A DNA stretch of 64,000 nucleotides from Onchocerca volvulus. Its lineage: Eukaryota > Nematoda > Chromadorea > Rhabditida > Onchocercidae. Under the pieces are notes generated by a model that was not told where the DNA came from, searched no databases, and saw only the letters and a list, made by a program, of their open reading frames with translations. The translations under genes were made by a program, and so were the position numbers. This document shows positions 22,973-37,700 of this stretch, piece after piece (position 1 is the first letter of the stretch; each line of letters opens with the position of its first letter). The stretch spans positions 12,773,208 to 12,837,207 of the forward strand of contig HG738138.1 in NCBI GenBank assembly GCA_000499405.2. Direction: 5' to 3'.

Positions 22973-24994
22973 CTATAAGAATTACTGTTATTAGCAAAAA
23001 TAAATTTCCATAAAAAAGCAGCAAAAAAGAGCAATTAACGATCACAGAATGATTTAAATATCCATATGTCATTTTCGCTGACCTCAAAAAATCTTGCGTT
23101 TTTCTTATTTTGAAAGAGTTGATCGAAAATCGAATAACAGTTTTATTTTGAATGAGAACAAAGATAGGAAATACTGCTTATTGACTTACGGCGAGCCTTC
23201 TGTTGCAAAGCTTTAACGCGATCAGTGAGATCTGTATGCTCTCCATTTTTGATTTCGTTGTCCGGAAATTCCCGAGAAACGACACAGAGGAATTCACTTT
23301 GCATATCGCTCTGATATTGGAACTGTCCGACCGGAATAAGCTAAAAAAAAATAAAAGGATTACGAATTTTTTTTTTTTTTTTCATTAACTCCTTAAAGTA
23401 CTACTTTATTATATATTCGGTAGGGAGGTTCATAAACAGTACGACTTTCCAAGCAAGCACTATACATAGGATTTTTTTCTAAGATTTAAAATTCAAAATA
23501 CGAAATGCACCTGAACTAATTTCCAACCATCTGACATTGCTGACACAACATTTGTCAATTCCTCCTCATGACATTGGAGAACGCGATAAACATGTTTTGT
23601 CTGGAAACAATAATTTAGAAAAAATTAACGAATTACATTTGAAATCACAAATTTTCTCATAACAATTTCTTAAAATCGAATTAACAATATAAACGACCTT
23701 ACTTAATTTATACTCGTATCATTCTTTTAGTGACGGCTTCCCCACCTTCTTATGAAGTACTTTACTCATACATTTCATTATAATATAAACTCTTCAAGAT
23801 TCTAGAAAATAAAAAGTTGTCAATCTTCATCAAATAGTGAGCAACAGTTCAACCAAAACGAACCTGCTTCGCTTTTTTCAGCCCAAATTCTGCTAATCGT
23901 TCTGTACATAACTGAATTAGCCGCGGCAAATTATAAAATTCTGCTTCTTCGAGAACTCCTGAAAAGAGAAGAATGTTTTATCTCTTAGTATCATAACTTG
24001 TATAAAACCAACTGCCGTCAAATCACTATCACATACCTTCGATGCTCACATTCTTGTTTACCACAAGTTTTCCGTGACGTAAGTAATTCAATACAGGTGC
24101 AAAATATTCCGGATCACGATCAATCAATATGGCACCTGTCTCATCCTGAAATAAAGAGGCTTTAATTCACAATAATAAAATTAATTTCTAAATTTTCAGC
24201 TTACTTTCAAGTTGCATTTCTTTGAAAAAAAAAAAAAAAAAACGGTCATCTTTCTCATTTATAGGGAAGAGAAAGTTAGTGAACTATTTTATCGATAGAA
24301 TTATTAGCATTTTTAACTATAATAGCGGTAAATTAAACTTAAAATTCTGATGCAAAATAAAAAATACGAACTTTCTGACTGGGCAATTCGTCGTTTTCTT
24401 TACAGAGACGAGCCAAAAATGAATTCGCTTCACGACACAAAGTCTGTCGAGTAGTTTGAAAAATCTGCAACATTCTGCTTCCAAATTAACTATAAATAAA
24501 AAGCCCAAATTCCACCCAAAATATTAAGAAAATATTAGCAAAAGCTGCTACTTTCCAATAATTTGTCGGGTCTACTTAACAAAAACAAGTATAAAAACTT
24601 TTTAAAATACTTATTACGTATACCAGATTCATTATTAAAATGAAACAGGAAACCAACCGTTCCACCAACGTTTAAACGTATCCACATTTTTGACAAAGCA
24701 ATATCTAGCTTGTGTCTATCTGATATTACTTGTTCCTGTTCAATATTCATTCCCGATGAAGACTGATGGACGGACATTTCGGATACGTTTGTCCCGCTAA
24801 TCTAAAATTTAATCCTTATCTCCTTCTAATTACAACACTATTTTCAAAAACGTTTAACATCAAAACTTGAAAACTCCAAATGAAAACTCTACCGCAGCAT
24901 GCAGTGAAACAGCAGAAAAATGAGGAGAATGTTCATCCATAAGAACATCTGAAGATGATGCCACGTCGTCCAATCCAATTGATGCAGAAGCCAT
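22965..24994 (-). CDS. BTB/T1-domain protein of the KCTD2/5/17 group
   Basis: Exons 24994-24893, 24801-24658, 24464-24372, 24145-24037, 23958-23864, 23600-23511 and 23340-23190 join in phase. A short last exon (22972-22965, ending HH and TAG) completes 263 residues, close to human KCTD2 (263) and KCTD5 (234). The T1 domain begins at about residue 73 ([70 protein letters not shown]). The conserved C-terminal region follows ([44 protein letters not shown]). KCTD2/5/17 proteins are pentameric substrate adaptors for Cullin-3 ubiquitin ligases, and KCTD5 acts on G-beta-gamma. The family assignment is firm. The last exon is the weakest part of the model. Confidence 0.88.
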
Positions 24995-26926
24995 GTGAAG
25001 CGCAATCTTATTGACTATAAAGTGAATAAAATAAAGACGATTTTCTACGACACATGGAACAATTTATATGCAACCGGAACTCGGAAAGGAAACGGAGAAA
25101 AAAAGATGTTCGAAAAGAAAACAAATGGAAATGATCACGGAACGTTACAAAACATTCCAGTGCCCAGCGAAATATAAGAAGTACTTCCCCTTTATCTCTA
25201 TTCAAATAATAACTTTCTCAAAAATTTAGATTTAAACTTACGAGTTTCTGTGAAAAACGTTTCCAAAGTCGTTGTTGTCACTTTTACGGCTTTTTAAAAA
25301 GTGGCCAATTTTGTGAGAATTTTGAGCAATTTCAATGAGCACCACACGTAATCTGCCTGAGGGCAGAATAGCAATCTAAGATACCGAACTGACTACGGAC
25401 TTTTCCACAGTTGTATCTGGAATATGCAACAGTTTGGGTTGTTATGCGGATTAGTGAATTCGAAACACTTACAAAGAATTAAAAAAACAAGATGCCAATT
25501 TGGGCTTCAATCAACAGTAAATAAGACTACCTATGGGATTAAACTGAATAAATTATTTGGTCACAACCACTTCCATCAATGAATTTTCAAATGAATGAAA
25601 TATCATTTTTATACTGCTCGTCGGAAAAATTCGAAAGATATAATTATTATAAATAGTGTTAAAGATCAAGAAGCGCGAAGATAGTTTCAAAGGGACCAAA
25701 AGGACAAACATATTTGTCACCAAAACGCTCCGTTTAACAGATAAACAAATGATGACGCAACATGTTGGAGAACAGGAAAGGAGAAGAAGTCCCCAAAGGA
25801 TTTAAAAGATTCGGATTTTGGAGCAAAATCAGTTTTTCGACCAGGAACAGTTCGGAGTTACATCGACACGATCATAGTAACAGTTCGACTCGAATAGACA
25901 TAGCAATCGACAATTTTTAAGATCCTACAAACTGGGATGCCTATAGCCTGACCAAATCAGCATAACCAACTTTCTCGACATTGTTAGTCTTAAAATTACC
26001 GCACCATCTCTAGTAAATTCCGTCCTTATTCCAAAGTAGAACTTTAGAAAAAAAAAAAAAAAAAAACATAAAACTTTTTTTATATAACTGGAATTTTTCG
26101 GGATTATTTCGGTAATTTTCGAATGGAACTAGCTGCTGTTTGCCAAGCATTATTTATACATTTTTCCTCGGAATAATATCGAAATAATTCCAAAATTTAA
26201 TGAATAAAAATTGAGATTAAAGAGCAAAAAAGTTGCACAGTATACAACTCTACCTAATCCATTTTCTCGCCTAAAACTGAAAAAATACAGAGTCTAAAAG
26301 TTCACAGTGATAACAACTGTCGATACAATGAAACGAATGGTCCATACTTCATATGGCAAAATTTGTCGAGCAGTGATGAGGTACCATACCAAGCACAACC
26401 AATGAATTTACGGAACCATTCAGCGGTGCTATATGTTGGCCTGATACGAGATTTGCGTAATGCAACTGTGAATCTACACGCTAAGGGACCAGTATGAAAC
26501 TAGCTATTCTTAATGAAAATAGTTCAGGTAGATTTGGGCCCGAAACCTGGGTCTTTTTTTTACGTAACTAAGATCTTTTTGTTGCTTGATTTGGAATTGC
26601 GCTGCTTATCAGTTAAATTAGTAAGCAGTAAATCTGGAATAATTATTCGAGATGTATTGGTTGATTTACCGATTTGATTGATTGGAGTTTTAAGTTGATT
26701 TAGTTCGAACTATTTTATTTGATTCAAATTGGTTTAAATTAATTGGTTTGACCATGTTAGGGCATTGCTTCCATTTCACTGCAAACAATTATGGGTTTAT
26801 TAGAAGTCTGCACTTATCAGTATCCTGATCTATTACCTTTTTGATTAGTGTAGTTGAAATTTTACTCATTTATTTTCCAGGAAATATTGAAGATAGAATT
26901 CAATAATTAGTAGTGCAGGATACTAT
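24995..26926. other. Divergent intergenic region, KCTD / RBM22
   Basis: Separates two genes transcribed away from each other, so it should contain both promoters. No exon is supported. A moderately G+C-richer patch lies at about 26330-26480. A T-rich acceptor at 26879-26880, 46 bases before the RBM22 ATG, is a likely spliced-leader or 5' UTR splice site. Confidence 0.5.
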
Positions 26927-29428
26927 ATGGCGTTGTCGAAGTCATCGTATCAGTATAATCGGAAAACATGGGAAGATTCGGTAAGGTTTTTTTTATATTG
27001 CAAGTTTTGCCATTATTTGAGCATGTTATGATTTAAGTGCATAAAAATCAATGCGGAGAATACAGAATTCGGAAACTCTTTGTTCTCCCATAATTTGCAA
27101 ATAAATTTCAATGAAAATAGTTTTTAAACCTATTGCTAAGTTTTAATGTTTTTTTTTTTATGTTTACATATTTCAGGAATTTCCGATCCTTTGTCAAACA
27201 TGTCTTGGATCGAATCCATATATAAGGATGGTAGGAAAAAATCCTTTTGATTTGTTGAATGGCCATGTAAATTAAGTTTCGTTACTGTGTTTTAGTTATG
27301 ATTAGACTTACAGCTCTTCAGAATTAGATTTGCAGTTGAAAGATCGACATGGAGCGGAATGCAAAATTTGTCAACGTCCCTTTACTTGTTTCCGATGGAT
27401 GCCAGGAAAGGGAATGCGGTATAAGAAAACGGAAGTATGTCAGACATGTGCTAAAATGAAGAACGTTTGTCAGACATGTCTTTTGGATCTCGAATTCGGT
27501 AATATTTTCTTCTAAGATCAAATTTGTTGCATAATTCAACAGCGGTTTCAATAGATATCAAATGTGAATTGAATTTTAGGTTTACCCGTGCAGGTTCGTG
27601 ACCATGCGTTGCAAATACAGGATGATTTGCCCAGACAAGGCGCGAATCGCGACTATTACATTCAAAATCAGGAGCGAGAATTAGCTCTTACAGATGGTAC
27701 TACACCTGGTGGTGCTCTTGCTAAAATAAGTGACTCTGGTTCGTTTACTTTCACTTTTTCAATATTTTAATTGAGATGTTTTTTGGTTTCAAGCTAAATT
27801 ATCTGTAGCTTATGGAGAGCAAGCTTCAAGTTTACAGTCTGAAGTTTGTAAGTAAGCCGATGTTTCGCGAATAAACATTTTTTATAGCATCAAATGATTT
27901 GTTGAAGAAACTTGCTCGAAATCAGCCATATTATCAACGAAACAAGCCACATATTTGCTCATTCTTCGTTAAGGGGGAATGCAGACGTGGTGAAGAATGT
28001 CCGTATAGGTCTGTATTTTTTCTTTTTTTTGTTTGGCCTCTATAAACTCTTCTGAAATTTTATCAGGCACTTGGAAGATTTTGAGTATTTCAGGCATGAA
28101 AAGCCGTCAGATCCTGATGACCCGTTAAGTCATCAAAACATGCGGGATCGTTATTACGGAAACAATGATCCAGTTGCAGAGAAACTTCTGACTCGTGCCA
28201 AAGCACTGCCTGTGTTACAAGCACCAGAAGATACTTCCATTACTACATTATATGTTGGAGATTTAGGTCCAGCTGGAATGATAGGCGAAGTTGATTTGAG
28301 GTTGGTTGAGTTTCTAAGATTGTAGTTATTTTAAATCTTGTCACTGATATTTGATACGCAGTAGTTTTGAGACAAACTAAAATAAATCGTCGTTTTTTTT
28401 TTCATTACATACTTTCCAAGCAATTTTACAGGGATTATTTTTATCAGTTCGGTGAAATACGTAGCCTTAATTTGTTGCCTAATAAAGGATGTGCGTTTAT
28501 ATCATTCACGACGCGATTGGCTGCTGAAAAAGCTGCGGAACGTTCATTCAATAAACTTATTTTACAGGGTAAACGTTGCTATTCGTATTATTTTAATTTG
28601 GCCACGTTTTCTTTCACGCAGTTCTCTTTTAATGTTCTTATGTGAAAAGAAATAACTCAGAACTCAGTTCAATTGGTAACACTGTTTCATATTGAAAAAT
28701 GACTATTCAGTATCAAAAATTACTGGATGTTTTAGGAAGACGACTGAAAATAAGATGGGGTCGGCCTCAAGCACAAAATACACAAGAAGAAAAGAAGAGA
28801 GCAGAACCAGTTGCTGGCCTTCCTAATCGTAAGTAAATTTTTTGTATTTTCTAAATCAGACTCACACAGTTTAGGTTAGATTTTCATTTGTAGGTGTCTT
28901 ATATTTTTCCAATATACAATTCTCAAAATTGTCTTATTTCATTTCCAATGTCATCCCGCATTAATTAAAAAAAAAGGAAAATGAACTTATTGAAAAGGAA
29001 ATTTCTTAGCTTTGAAGAAGCCGTTTGTTGTTTTCAGCATGTCCGTTACCTGATTTATTCGATGAAGAAACGAATCCATCGAATAAGCGGGCACGTATTG
29101 ATCACATACCGATGCCTCCTTTACCTCCAGCAGCAACTTACACACCTCCTGCCCAACTCATTGTACCTCAGGTAGAACATTTTTCCTACACTGGTAAAGT
29201 TTTTTATGGTTTGTTGCTGTCAATTTCATCGCAACTTACCAGCTATAACGGTTCTTATTCTCGAAAGATTTTAGCTGAAAGGTGTTCCATCTTAATTTGA
29301 GCATATTTTGCAAACTTCAGGTATCTTACAAAGGGATAGTATCGTACATACCAGCATCAGCGACAAAAGTTTATTATCCTAGTCAAGATCCACAAAGACT
29401 AGGTGCGAAGGGTGATGTGATTGAATAA
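26927..29428 (+). CDS. RBM22: Pre-mRNA splicing factor RBM22 (Cwc2 family)
   Basis: Ten exons (26927-26980, 27177-27230, 27336-27498, 27580-27738, 27888-28008, 28067-28300, 28432-28568, 28736-28828, 29038-29171, 29321-29428) join in phase to 418 residues; human RBM22 has 420. The N-terminal zinc-binding region shows [45 protein letters not shown] finger with spacing C-x7-C-x5-C-x3-H follows ([19 protein letters not shown]). The RRM has [24 protein letters not shown] and GCAFISF, and the tail is Pro-rich. RBM22 sits in the catalytic spliceosome, where it contacts U6 snRNA and helps shape the active site. The RRM N-terminal part ([15 protein letters not shown]) is slightly longer than I remember for vertebrates. 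Identity is certain. Confidence 0.97.
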
Positions 29429-30040
29429 AAATATTTTTCATTGTTTTTTTTCTTTTGTTTTACAGGATTTTAATGCAATTCCTAACTATAAGTTTTATTT
29501 CCTTGCGAACAAATTTTTTTGACTGCTAAATTATGCGATAAATTTCTAGATTCTTAAGCTGTAAATATTGGAAGGAAATCCCAAATCCAGGGATTTTGGA
29601 TACTTTCTTATTAATACGCATTATTATAAGCATCATCTAGTTGACTTTTACTATAATCAGCCTTGATTTTTCTGGGATTCTCAGGGTACAAATTCTGCTT
29701 TTGGGGAAGTTTTTTTTTATTATGGATTTTGATTGTATTATATCGATGGCTGTTCATGTTTGAAATAAAGTTATTGATATACTGGTTTTCTCTTTTGTAT
29801 GTTTTTGTCTTCAAGTATGGCTTCTTTACTGTAGCTGTTAACGTTGTTTATCGATGAATCATGTGAAATTGTATCCTGAAAGTTTTTTTAAACTGATTAA
29901 TTTCTTGTCTACTTGAAATTCATGCGATTTATCATATCAAGATATATCTTGTGAGCATCGACTGATTTTGTACTGTTGGGGTGGGTAAGGTACCGAGATC
30001 GTTACTAATTTGCTTTTTTTAAGTAATTGCAAATTTAGGA
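29429..30040. other. Spacer between RBM22 and MRPS18C
   Basis: About 600 bases, T-rich, without an exon. The next gene is on the same strand and starts two bases after an AG (30037-30038), so co-transcription with spliced-leader resolution is possible but not shown. Confidence 0.45.
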
Positions 30041-30550
30041 ATGTTCTCTTTGAGAACATGTTTAAGACCATTTATTCTGATGAACAGAGCATCATCGTCG
30101 TCTACTGATATAACAGCGACAGGTCATCATTTGGTGGAAGATGACGATGGCGTAGTGCAAATGCTGAAGGATCCGTATTGTAAGCCTGCAAGACAATGTT
30201 TTTTATGTTCTAAGAAAATTGAGCTGGATTACAAAAATGCTCGCTTGTTGCAGCAATTCGTTTCAACGTTCTCTGGAAGAGTTTATGACCAGTAAGATTC
30301 TTTTTACATTTTTTTCGAAAATTAGGTGTGAAACGTTACTTCATTCCTCCTTTCGTTTCATCATGCATGGGATTATATTTTCAGACATATCACTGGACTT
30401 TGTGATGGACAACAGAAAAGGTTACTGGAAACAATTGCCTTAAGTCGTCGTGCTGGCTACATGCCGGTATTCATCAAGGACCCAAAGTATCTGAGAGATC
30501 CTAAGCTGTTTGATCCATTGAAACCTATCCGGCCGCATAGTTACGCATGA
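30041..30550 (+). CDS. MRPS18C: Mitochondrial small-subunit ribosomal protein S18 (S18C type)
   Basis: Two exons (30041-30291, 30385-30550) give 138 residues; human MRPS18C has 142. The N-terminus (MFSLRTCLRPFILMNRASSS) is a good mitochondrial presequence. The S18 domain follows: KDPYCKPARQCFLCSKKIEL with the CxxC pair, DYKNARLLQQFVSTFSGRVY, HITGLCDGQQKRLLETIALS and RAGYMPVFIKDPKYL. The protein is a component of the small subunit of the mitochondrial ribosome and binds near S6. The CxxC pair places it with the C-type paralogue. An AATAAA at 30752-30757 is a possible polyadenylation signal. Confidence 0.95.
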
Positions 30551-31730
30551 ATATGTATCTGTTGTACAACAATTAATGTATTGATCACTGAATACATTGT
30601 GTTAACAGTGTCTTGTAATCGAGTTTTATTTATTCGATTTTGCTAACAAAACTCTAAGTTTAATGCATCTTTTGTCAAACATGCATATTTTTTCTATCAA
30701 CCACATGTTGTAAATGTAAATGCTGTGTTCCAGCATCTCGCTACAGCTACAAATAAATTCTTTCTTTTTTTTTTTTTTTTTTTTCGTTAAACGGCTTTAA
30801 TATTATTTGAAATCTAGGTTCGACTACAATTCATTGTTACGATATATCGATATTTTTTGATTGTAAACTGCATTATTCTGCATAGCAAAGAACGAACTCG
30901 TGATTTTATGTAAATTTTTGGTAAACATGACTGCACTGTAATTGTTTGCTTTCATCTAATATTTTGTTATTGTGACTGTAAGTTAGGTTGGTAAGCAATA
31001 ATTTTGAATGCCATTTTCTTGTGCCGATATTAATGTTACTTCAAAAAATTTCGTATTTTTTCAAAAAAAAGATAGTTCAATTGTAATGTTTCTCAGCACT
31101 CGTCTAGGAGTCACCATTTTGCAAAACTTCGAATTTTGCCAGAATAAAAGTTCTCGTAACTTGTTGTGAAGAAATCGTCTGTGCCAGAGTAAGGTAGTTG
31201 GTAATATTAGTTCAGTAATCGGAAAAGATAAGAAGCATCCTCCTTCTGTTATTTTGCTATGCAGAACATCGAGAAAGCCTTTCTGTTCTTTAGAAGCATA
31301 CACTTTCGAGAGGAATTTTAGTGATTCGGGATATCTGTTGATTGCCGCACGGCCACAAGTTTTATTAGCTATTTGTTCGCAAATCTGGAGAAGTGGATAG
31401 GAATGTTATATAACGGAATTCGTCCAGATAGCTTAGGATAATTGTAATTTGACGTTTTACTCTTACCGGCCCATCGTCGATTTTCTGTCGTTGTTAAGCA
31501 GTGTTCTCGTCAACAATTTATTCTAGAAAAAAAAAAAAAAAAAATACAATTTGAATTTTGAACAGTGGCTGCTGCGTTCGATGCTGCTTTGCAATAATGT
31601 TTACAGTTAGCTAAATTTTTTTTTTTTATACGCTTAAATTGGGTTTCTTAAAACCAGAAATCACGGATTTTTGTTAAAGGTATTGTTGGAAGTTTTTGGA
31701 GCGATTTCCCGAATTGATAGCATGGCATGA
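30551..31730. other. Spacer between MRPS18C and the TARBP1-like gene
   Basis: Contains the MRPS18C 3' UTR and poly-T tracts near 30765 and 31617. Early exons of the TARBP1-like gene may start here, but none could be defined. Confidence 0.4.
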
Positions 31731-31748
31731 GTAATTTTTCATCTTGAA

Positions 31749-34700
31749 TTGTTTCAAACCATCTCACTTTCGATGCATGCAGCATTATCTTCAGTTGCAA
31801 TAGCTATGATCTTGAGATACCGTGATGTGTCTCGGACGACATGGAATGCTATATTCAGTTTTCTGTTAGCCGAAGAAAGTGATTCTGGAACAAGGTTTGA
31901 AATTTTCAAGGAATTTTATGGGAATGACTTTTTCCACTTTTAAAAAACTTTTGGGGGAGGTTTTTTGCACTTTTTCATTCATATCGTGATACATATTATA
32001 TTTTTCCCAATTTGTAGATATTGATGGTGGTTTTTGTAATTTTGTTGGTTCATTTATTATAGCAGAAGAATACCTGTGCTTGTTCTTGTGCTTGTGGAAA
32101 CGATCGCGCAAAATAAATCCGTCTTGTGGCAAAATTTTATAGCTGAACATTCTTTCGGTTGTGTATTCGTACTCAAATTTTGCATCAATTCTTTGAAAAT
32201 GTTCTTCAGTTGGTATTGCCGCCGCGCTCTTCTGGACTTGTTGCTTGCTGTGCTAAAAAAAGTATTCAATATTTTCAGTTACTTTTTTTTGGTATTATTA
32301 ACATTATGGCAAGAAAACATCAGTTTTCATTGTGGCAAGAAAACATCAGTTATTAGGCAGTGTTGAAATACAACTGGGAAAATGTCACAGTGGCCTGAAG
32401 CAAATTGAAATAAGACAGTAACATATTGGCATTTGAAAACCAAACAGTCTTCTGTGTAAATTAAATGAAATTTTGATATTTGACTTTGTGAACTTCTTTT
32501 GTGGTGAGACATATTTCCTTATGCGGTTGTCATTCATCCATTTGAAAATACTGCACTGAATGATTGGAAGGTCTATTGACTAAAGCTTTCGAGGATTTGT
32601 TTATATTGATCAAGTATGAATATACAAATATGATTGTCAAAAAATATATTACTGCGATCTGATCAGCATTGCGCTTTATTTTTTTTTTCCTCGAAGAAAT
32701 TTATACATGCTAGCATGCACCGCTTAGATCATTAATTAATTATTAGCAAGTATGCTGTGGCAAGTTTTCGGACTTTCTGATGATGACGTTGTTCTTATGT
32801 CAATCCTTTCCTTTCAGATTGATGCATTTTTCACAGAACTTTATATTTTATTCGAAATATTTTTTTTCTAAATTCTTTACCAGTAAATTTATATTAGTTG
32901 CAGGCTGCAGTTAGTTCGATGATTGAAAAAGGCATTGAAGCAATAATGATAGTCGCCAGTGAGGAAAAAAAACACTTATCTATATTTCTGTAATTAATGA
33001 TGTTCTAGCAATTTGTACATTGGAATGCACACTGCATACACAAGAAGTTACCAAAGTTGCACAAGTAACTTTACATGATTTATTTTCCTTGTTTATTTGA
33101 AATCTTTTTTTAGTGCACTGGATGCTGAGTACATTAAATTTTTGAAACTTTTTATTTAACTGGCAATTTTTATGGTAAAAAACGATAGCTTAACCTACAT
33201 GTGGATTAAAATAAATGATTTTCCTATGGACGTTACGAGCCTATTGTGATAGCCTGTTTATGACTATATCCGAAAGATAATAAGACATGCATTGAATGAC
33301 GGATATTCTTATCATCTGGCTTGTATGATAGCTAGAATGCCCTTTTATGTTCCAGCCAGATATATGTTATACAATATATTGGATGTCAATTTTCTCTTAA
33401 TTGTTGCAATACAAAACTTTTTCTGTTCCGTGGTTACAGAAAGCTGTTAAGGAAATATATGCAGGAAGCGAACAGAACGTGCAGATTGCAGTAATTCTCT
33501 CAGACGCATTTTATCAGGTTAAAGAATTGCTGTGCACCACTTGATTCCTACTTCTCTTTAAAATGTGTACCTTTGGACCAGTTTGCAAGAAAAGCACGAT
33601 GGTACTCAATTCAGCTGTGTGATGGAGAAATCACTACCGACGTCCAATTATGAGAAATATGTTGCATTTTTTTTTTTAACTGAGCTAAATTCATTTTCTC
33701 ATCTTTCTTAATTTTTTTTTCCGCCCAACGAAGTCCAGTGATTACCCTTTTTAAATGCTAGAATTTTAAATCAGTTAAATCACAAAAGTTTAAAATTTTT
33801 TTTACAGTAAATAACGGCGATTAAGCAGTAAACATTCCAGATTACATGAATGTGCGCGATATTCCCGACTTCGTGCCTTGCAAACAGTTTCTTGGATTTG
33901 TAAAAATCGCTACGATTCCGCAGACAATTTTATTCATGAAATTTTTCTCATTATGGAAATCCTTGAAACCATGAAGAATAGGTAGGTTTTATTAATTTTT
34001 GCGTTGTTTTACGCTTCCATAAAAATTTTCGATAGTAGGAATTGTTTAACTAGTTTCAAATGACAAAAAAGCATTTGTATCAATTTGTGCTGATTATTTT
34101 AACTGAAACTCCTGAGTTTTTAAATGTTTATTTGAACAAAGTTTCTTGCTGTTTAACTTCCTTTTTTGGGATCTTTTTGATTGTCATCCATTTTTCCGTA
34201 TTTTATTCAGGCACATCATTATTTATTTAATAGCTGACAGAGAGTGCTTTGTTTATTTAAGATTTTTTGGATTGTCCTTGGCTCATCAGGAGAAAACACG
34301 TCTGTCGCAGTTGCTATTGCTTATTCACGATTTTGCAAGCGAAGTGAATATATTAAATATATAATCTCTAGTTTCCACTGGCATAATTAATTTGACATGA
34401 ATTTTGAGATAATTAAATTCATTACAATTTTTCTTCTAATTGTTTATTTCTTGTTTTTTCGTGTTGTAGAAATGTCCATTGTAGTTTATAATTGCTTGTT
34501 CAGGAAATGTTGAAGAAATTAGAATTGTTTTGTATAGAATGCTTGAAAAAACCTGTACAACAACCATCTGTAAGACTTATTATGAGCTGGATACTTGTGC
34601 GATTGTATTGCAACAACGAAGATGCATTTCAAAAATTTACTGGCATCGAAGAAGAAGTAAGATTCTGTCATTTTAAAATATTTCCGTATGCAATGACTTC

Positions 34701-37700
34701 GAATTTGTTAAAAAGATTGATTCAGTTATTCATAAAATTAGTAAAAGAATATGTCCTCATATTTCATCATTACCAATGCAGAATTTTGATCTCTTACTAA
34801 CCTTTTTGCATTGAAATTATAATGTTCCCCATGTCCGTGGTTATCTAACTGGATTTTCTACAGCTGGATTGATGCATTATGATATGTTAGCTGCTCGTCG
34901 GATTTTGAGACTATACTGATGTTGAAGTTTTGCTGATGTTGATTTGTAGCTTGCAAATGCAAGAATCGGAAGTATTTGTTCATGGATCACAATATTAATG
35001 CACGTTAGATCAATCGAACAGACTTAAATTGCCACTCTTTTTTTCTATTTTTCTAATGCTATCATCATTCTTGGTCGGTTATATTTTATAACCCGTTACA
35101 GTACAGACTGACGTGATTTTTTAGCCTGAAATTTCGAGTTTAGTTTCTGTAAGTTGAAATAGGAAGTTTTTTAACTTGAAGCTTTCTGCAGTACATAATT
35201 TTCAGCCTTTTACTGTTTCATTTGCTCGATGCTTCACATTATTTCATCCATGGTGTACTGCACAAAATTTTGCCGTTCGTTGTACTTCATTAGCAACTCT
35301 TAGATTGCTTTGGAATATTGCTGGAAATAAACTGCGTGATCAGTTTAGTCATTTATGCTCTGTCATCAAAGTTGGTGTGGAAAAAGCAGGGTATTTTTCT
35401 GGATTTAATTTTTGTATTCTTATTTTTTGCCATGGTGATCATCTCGAGTTGGAGAAATTTGCCTGCGAAATAAGTAGGAAATTGCTGTTATTTCGTTTGA
35501 TGACTCTCTGAAGGTGACTTTTTGAACTATTTTAGAAACACAAAACGCACAATTGATAAGTTATGCAACGATTTCTATTTCACATATTTGGATGAAAGTG
35601 TCAATTATTTTTTGAAGGTTTGTGCAGAACATTATTATAGATTATAGAGATGATCGTGACTAAGTTTTTCAATTTTTTTTTATAATTATGGAATCTAATT
35701 AATGAGGACGTTATTCTTGTTAGGAAAATCAAATTCAGTTCTGCTGTAGGCACTTGAAGCCTAAATATTTGGTAGTGATGTTTCTGTTGTCACAGAGAAT
35801 CAATCTCCATCATTCTTAGTGTAAGGAAAAGATAATATATTATTAGCTACGTATTTTTATGCTTGGATAATGTACATCTAGCTGTTTTCAAAATACTCTT
35901 CAATCCAAAGTCGAATCCTGGCTTCTAAAGTTAAATGACTTGGTACATCTTTATTTTTATTCTTATCATAAGTATACTCTAGGATAAATAACTATCCATG
36001 ACGAATGCATAATTCATATAATCTGGGCCGGTTTTCTTTTTTGTCTGAATAAAGTACATGGTTAAAGAATGCCATTAATACCATCATGAAATGGACAATT
36101 CATGCTTAAATTGAGAATTATCATTGTAAAGTAGATATTTAAAACATTATTTTTTCAGCTAATTTTAACAGTTTTTTCCGGAAAAAAATAGGACTCACGC
36201 AAGAAGACGTTATAACAGCGGATCTTCTAAAAAATATCTCTGTTGAAGACTTTGCTTGTATACGCTGCAATTCGGACGATTTGAGTCAATACTCGTCCTT
36301 CATTTTTGGTCATTTGCGCTTTATCCTTATTTTACTTTTGTTGTAAAATAAACAAATTTTGCTGTCTTTTTGTTTTAATATGTCACTTTAAAGCATCCAA
36401 ATTTAGATGCAAAACATTTTTCCTCTCATTCAGCATATTGTTAGAGAAAAGGAAAAGTACATTATTCATCATTACCCTCTTTTCTGTTGTTTCATTCCTG
36501 TAACTTCATCGTGGATCGTTTCCCGACTTCGACGAATGATTCATTATTTTGTGTTTTCCAGACCATGTTTTACACATTTTGTAAAATCCAAATATGGAAA
36601 CTATAATTTAAATCTATCATTAGCTGATGAAATTCCATAATATTTATTTACAGTGCTGGAAAGATGTGTAGCTGTTATTGCTTACTTACTATATGATATT
36701 TCATGAATTTATCTGGTTTCCAACAATTCCAGGTCAAACTCAGCTGCAGAGATAGCAGCAAATTCGAGAACCAGACAGTGCTTCAGATACATTAATTATT
36801 CAACGAAAATTTAACGCAGTCAGTGTAAATCGAGCCTGCCTGAAAGATGTATCCCTCATTGTGATTGCTTCTCTTTTGGAGAAGGCTGCAAATTTAGGAG
36901 GTAACTTATGTTTCCAAGTTGGATTTCTCCAAATTGGCAAAAATTTTTGTTCCATGAGTTTTAAACGGGGTATAATTGGAGCATATTTTCACGCGTTATT
37001 TTTTCTGTTATAATTTAAATCAACTTTCAATGGATGCGGTCTTCTACCTTTAATAATCACAGGTATTTGTCGTACGTGTGAAGTATTGGGAGTTGGAAAG
37101 TTAATTGTCGCAGATCTTTCGAGAGTAAGATCGGGATTTTTTGGCGCTAAGTATGTGGATTTGGAACAGGTAAAAAATATGCTATACTGAATATTTTGCT
37201 CTGCTTAATTGGTACATCATATAGTCATCTCATTGGTTTTGATTTTAGTCTCGTCTGGAAGAGTTGCCTGACCTTTTGTTCTCCTACCGTGATTCTGGCT
37301 ATGTGATTATTGGTGCTGAACAAATGACAAATAGTACACCATTGCATAAAATTTGTTTGCCATCAAAAATGGTTCTTTTGCTTGGGTAAGATTGTTTCTT
37401 CCAATTGTATGGAGTGAACAAACTTAAATTTGATAAAATTGTGTGGATTTTTGTCAAAATAATGATTTTTTGAAATTTTTTCATTACTTGGAATATAGTG
37501 ACTTAATAGATTTAGAGCTGAAAAATATTAATTGTAGAAACGAAAAAAGAATGAATACCCATGGATTTGCTAAGCTATGTCGATAAAGCTGTTGAAATTC
37601 TGCAAGTTGGCCTTACTAGAAGCTTAAATGTGCATGTTACCGGGGCCTTATTTATTTATCGCTTTTTCCAGAGTTCATTGCGACGAAAATGTAAAATTAA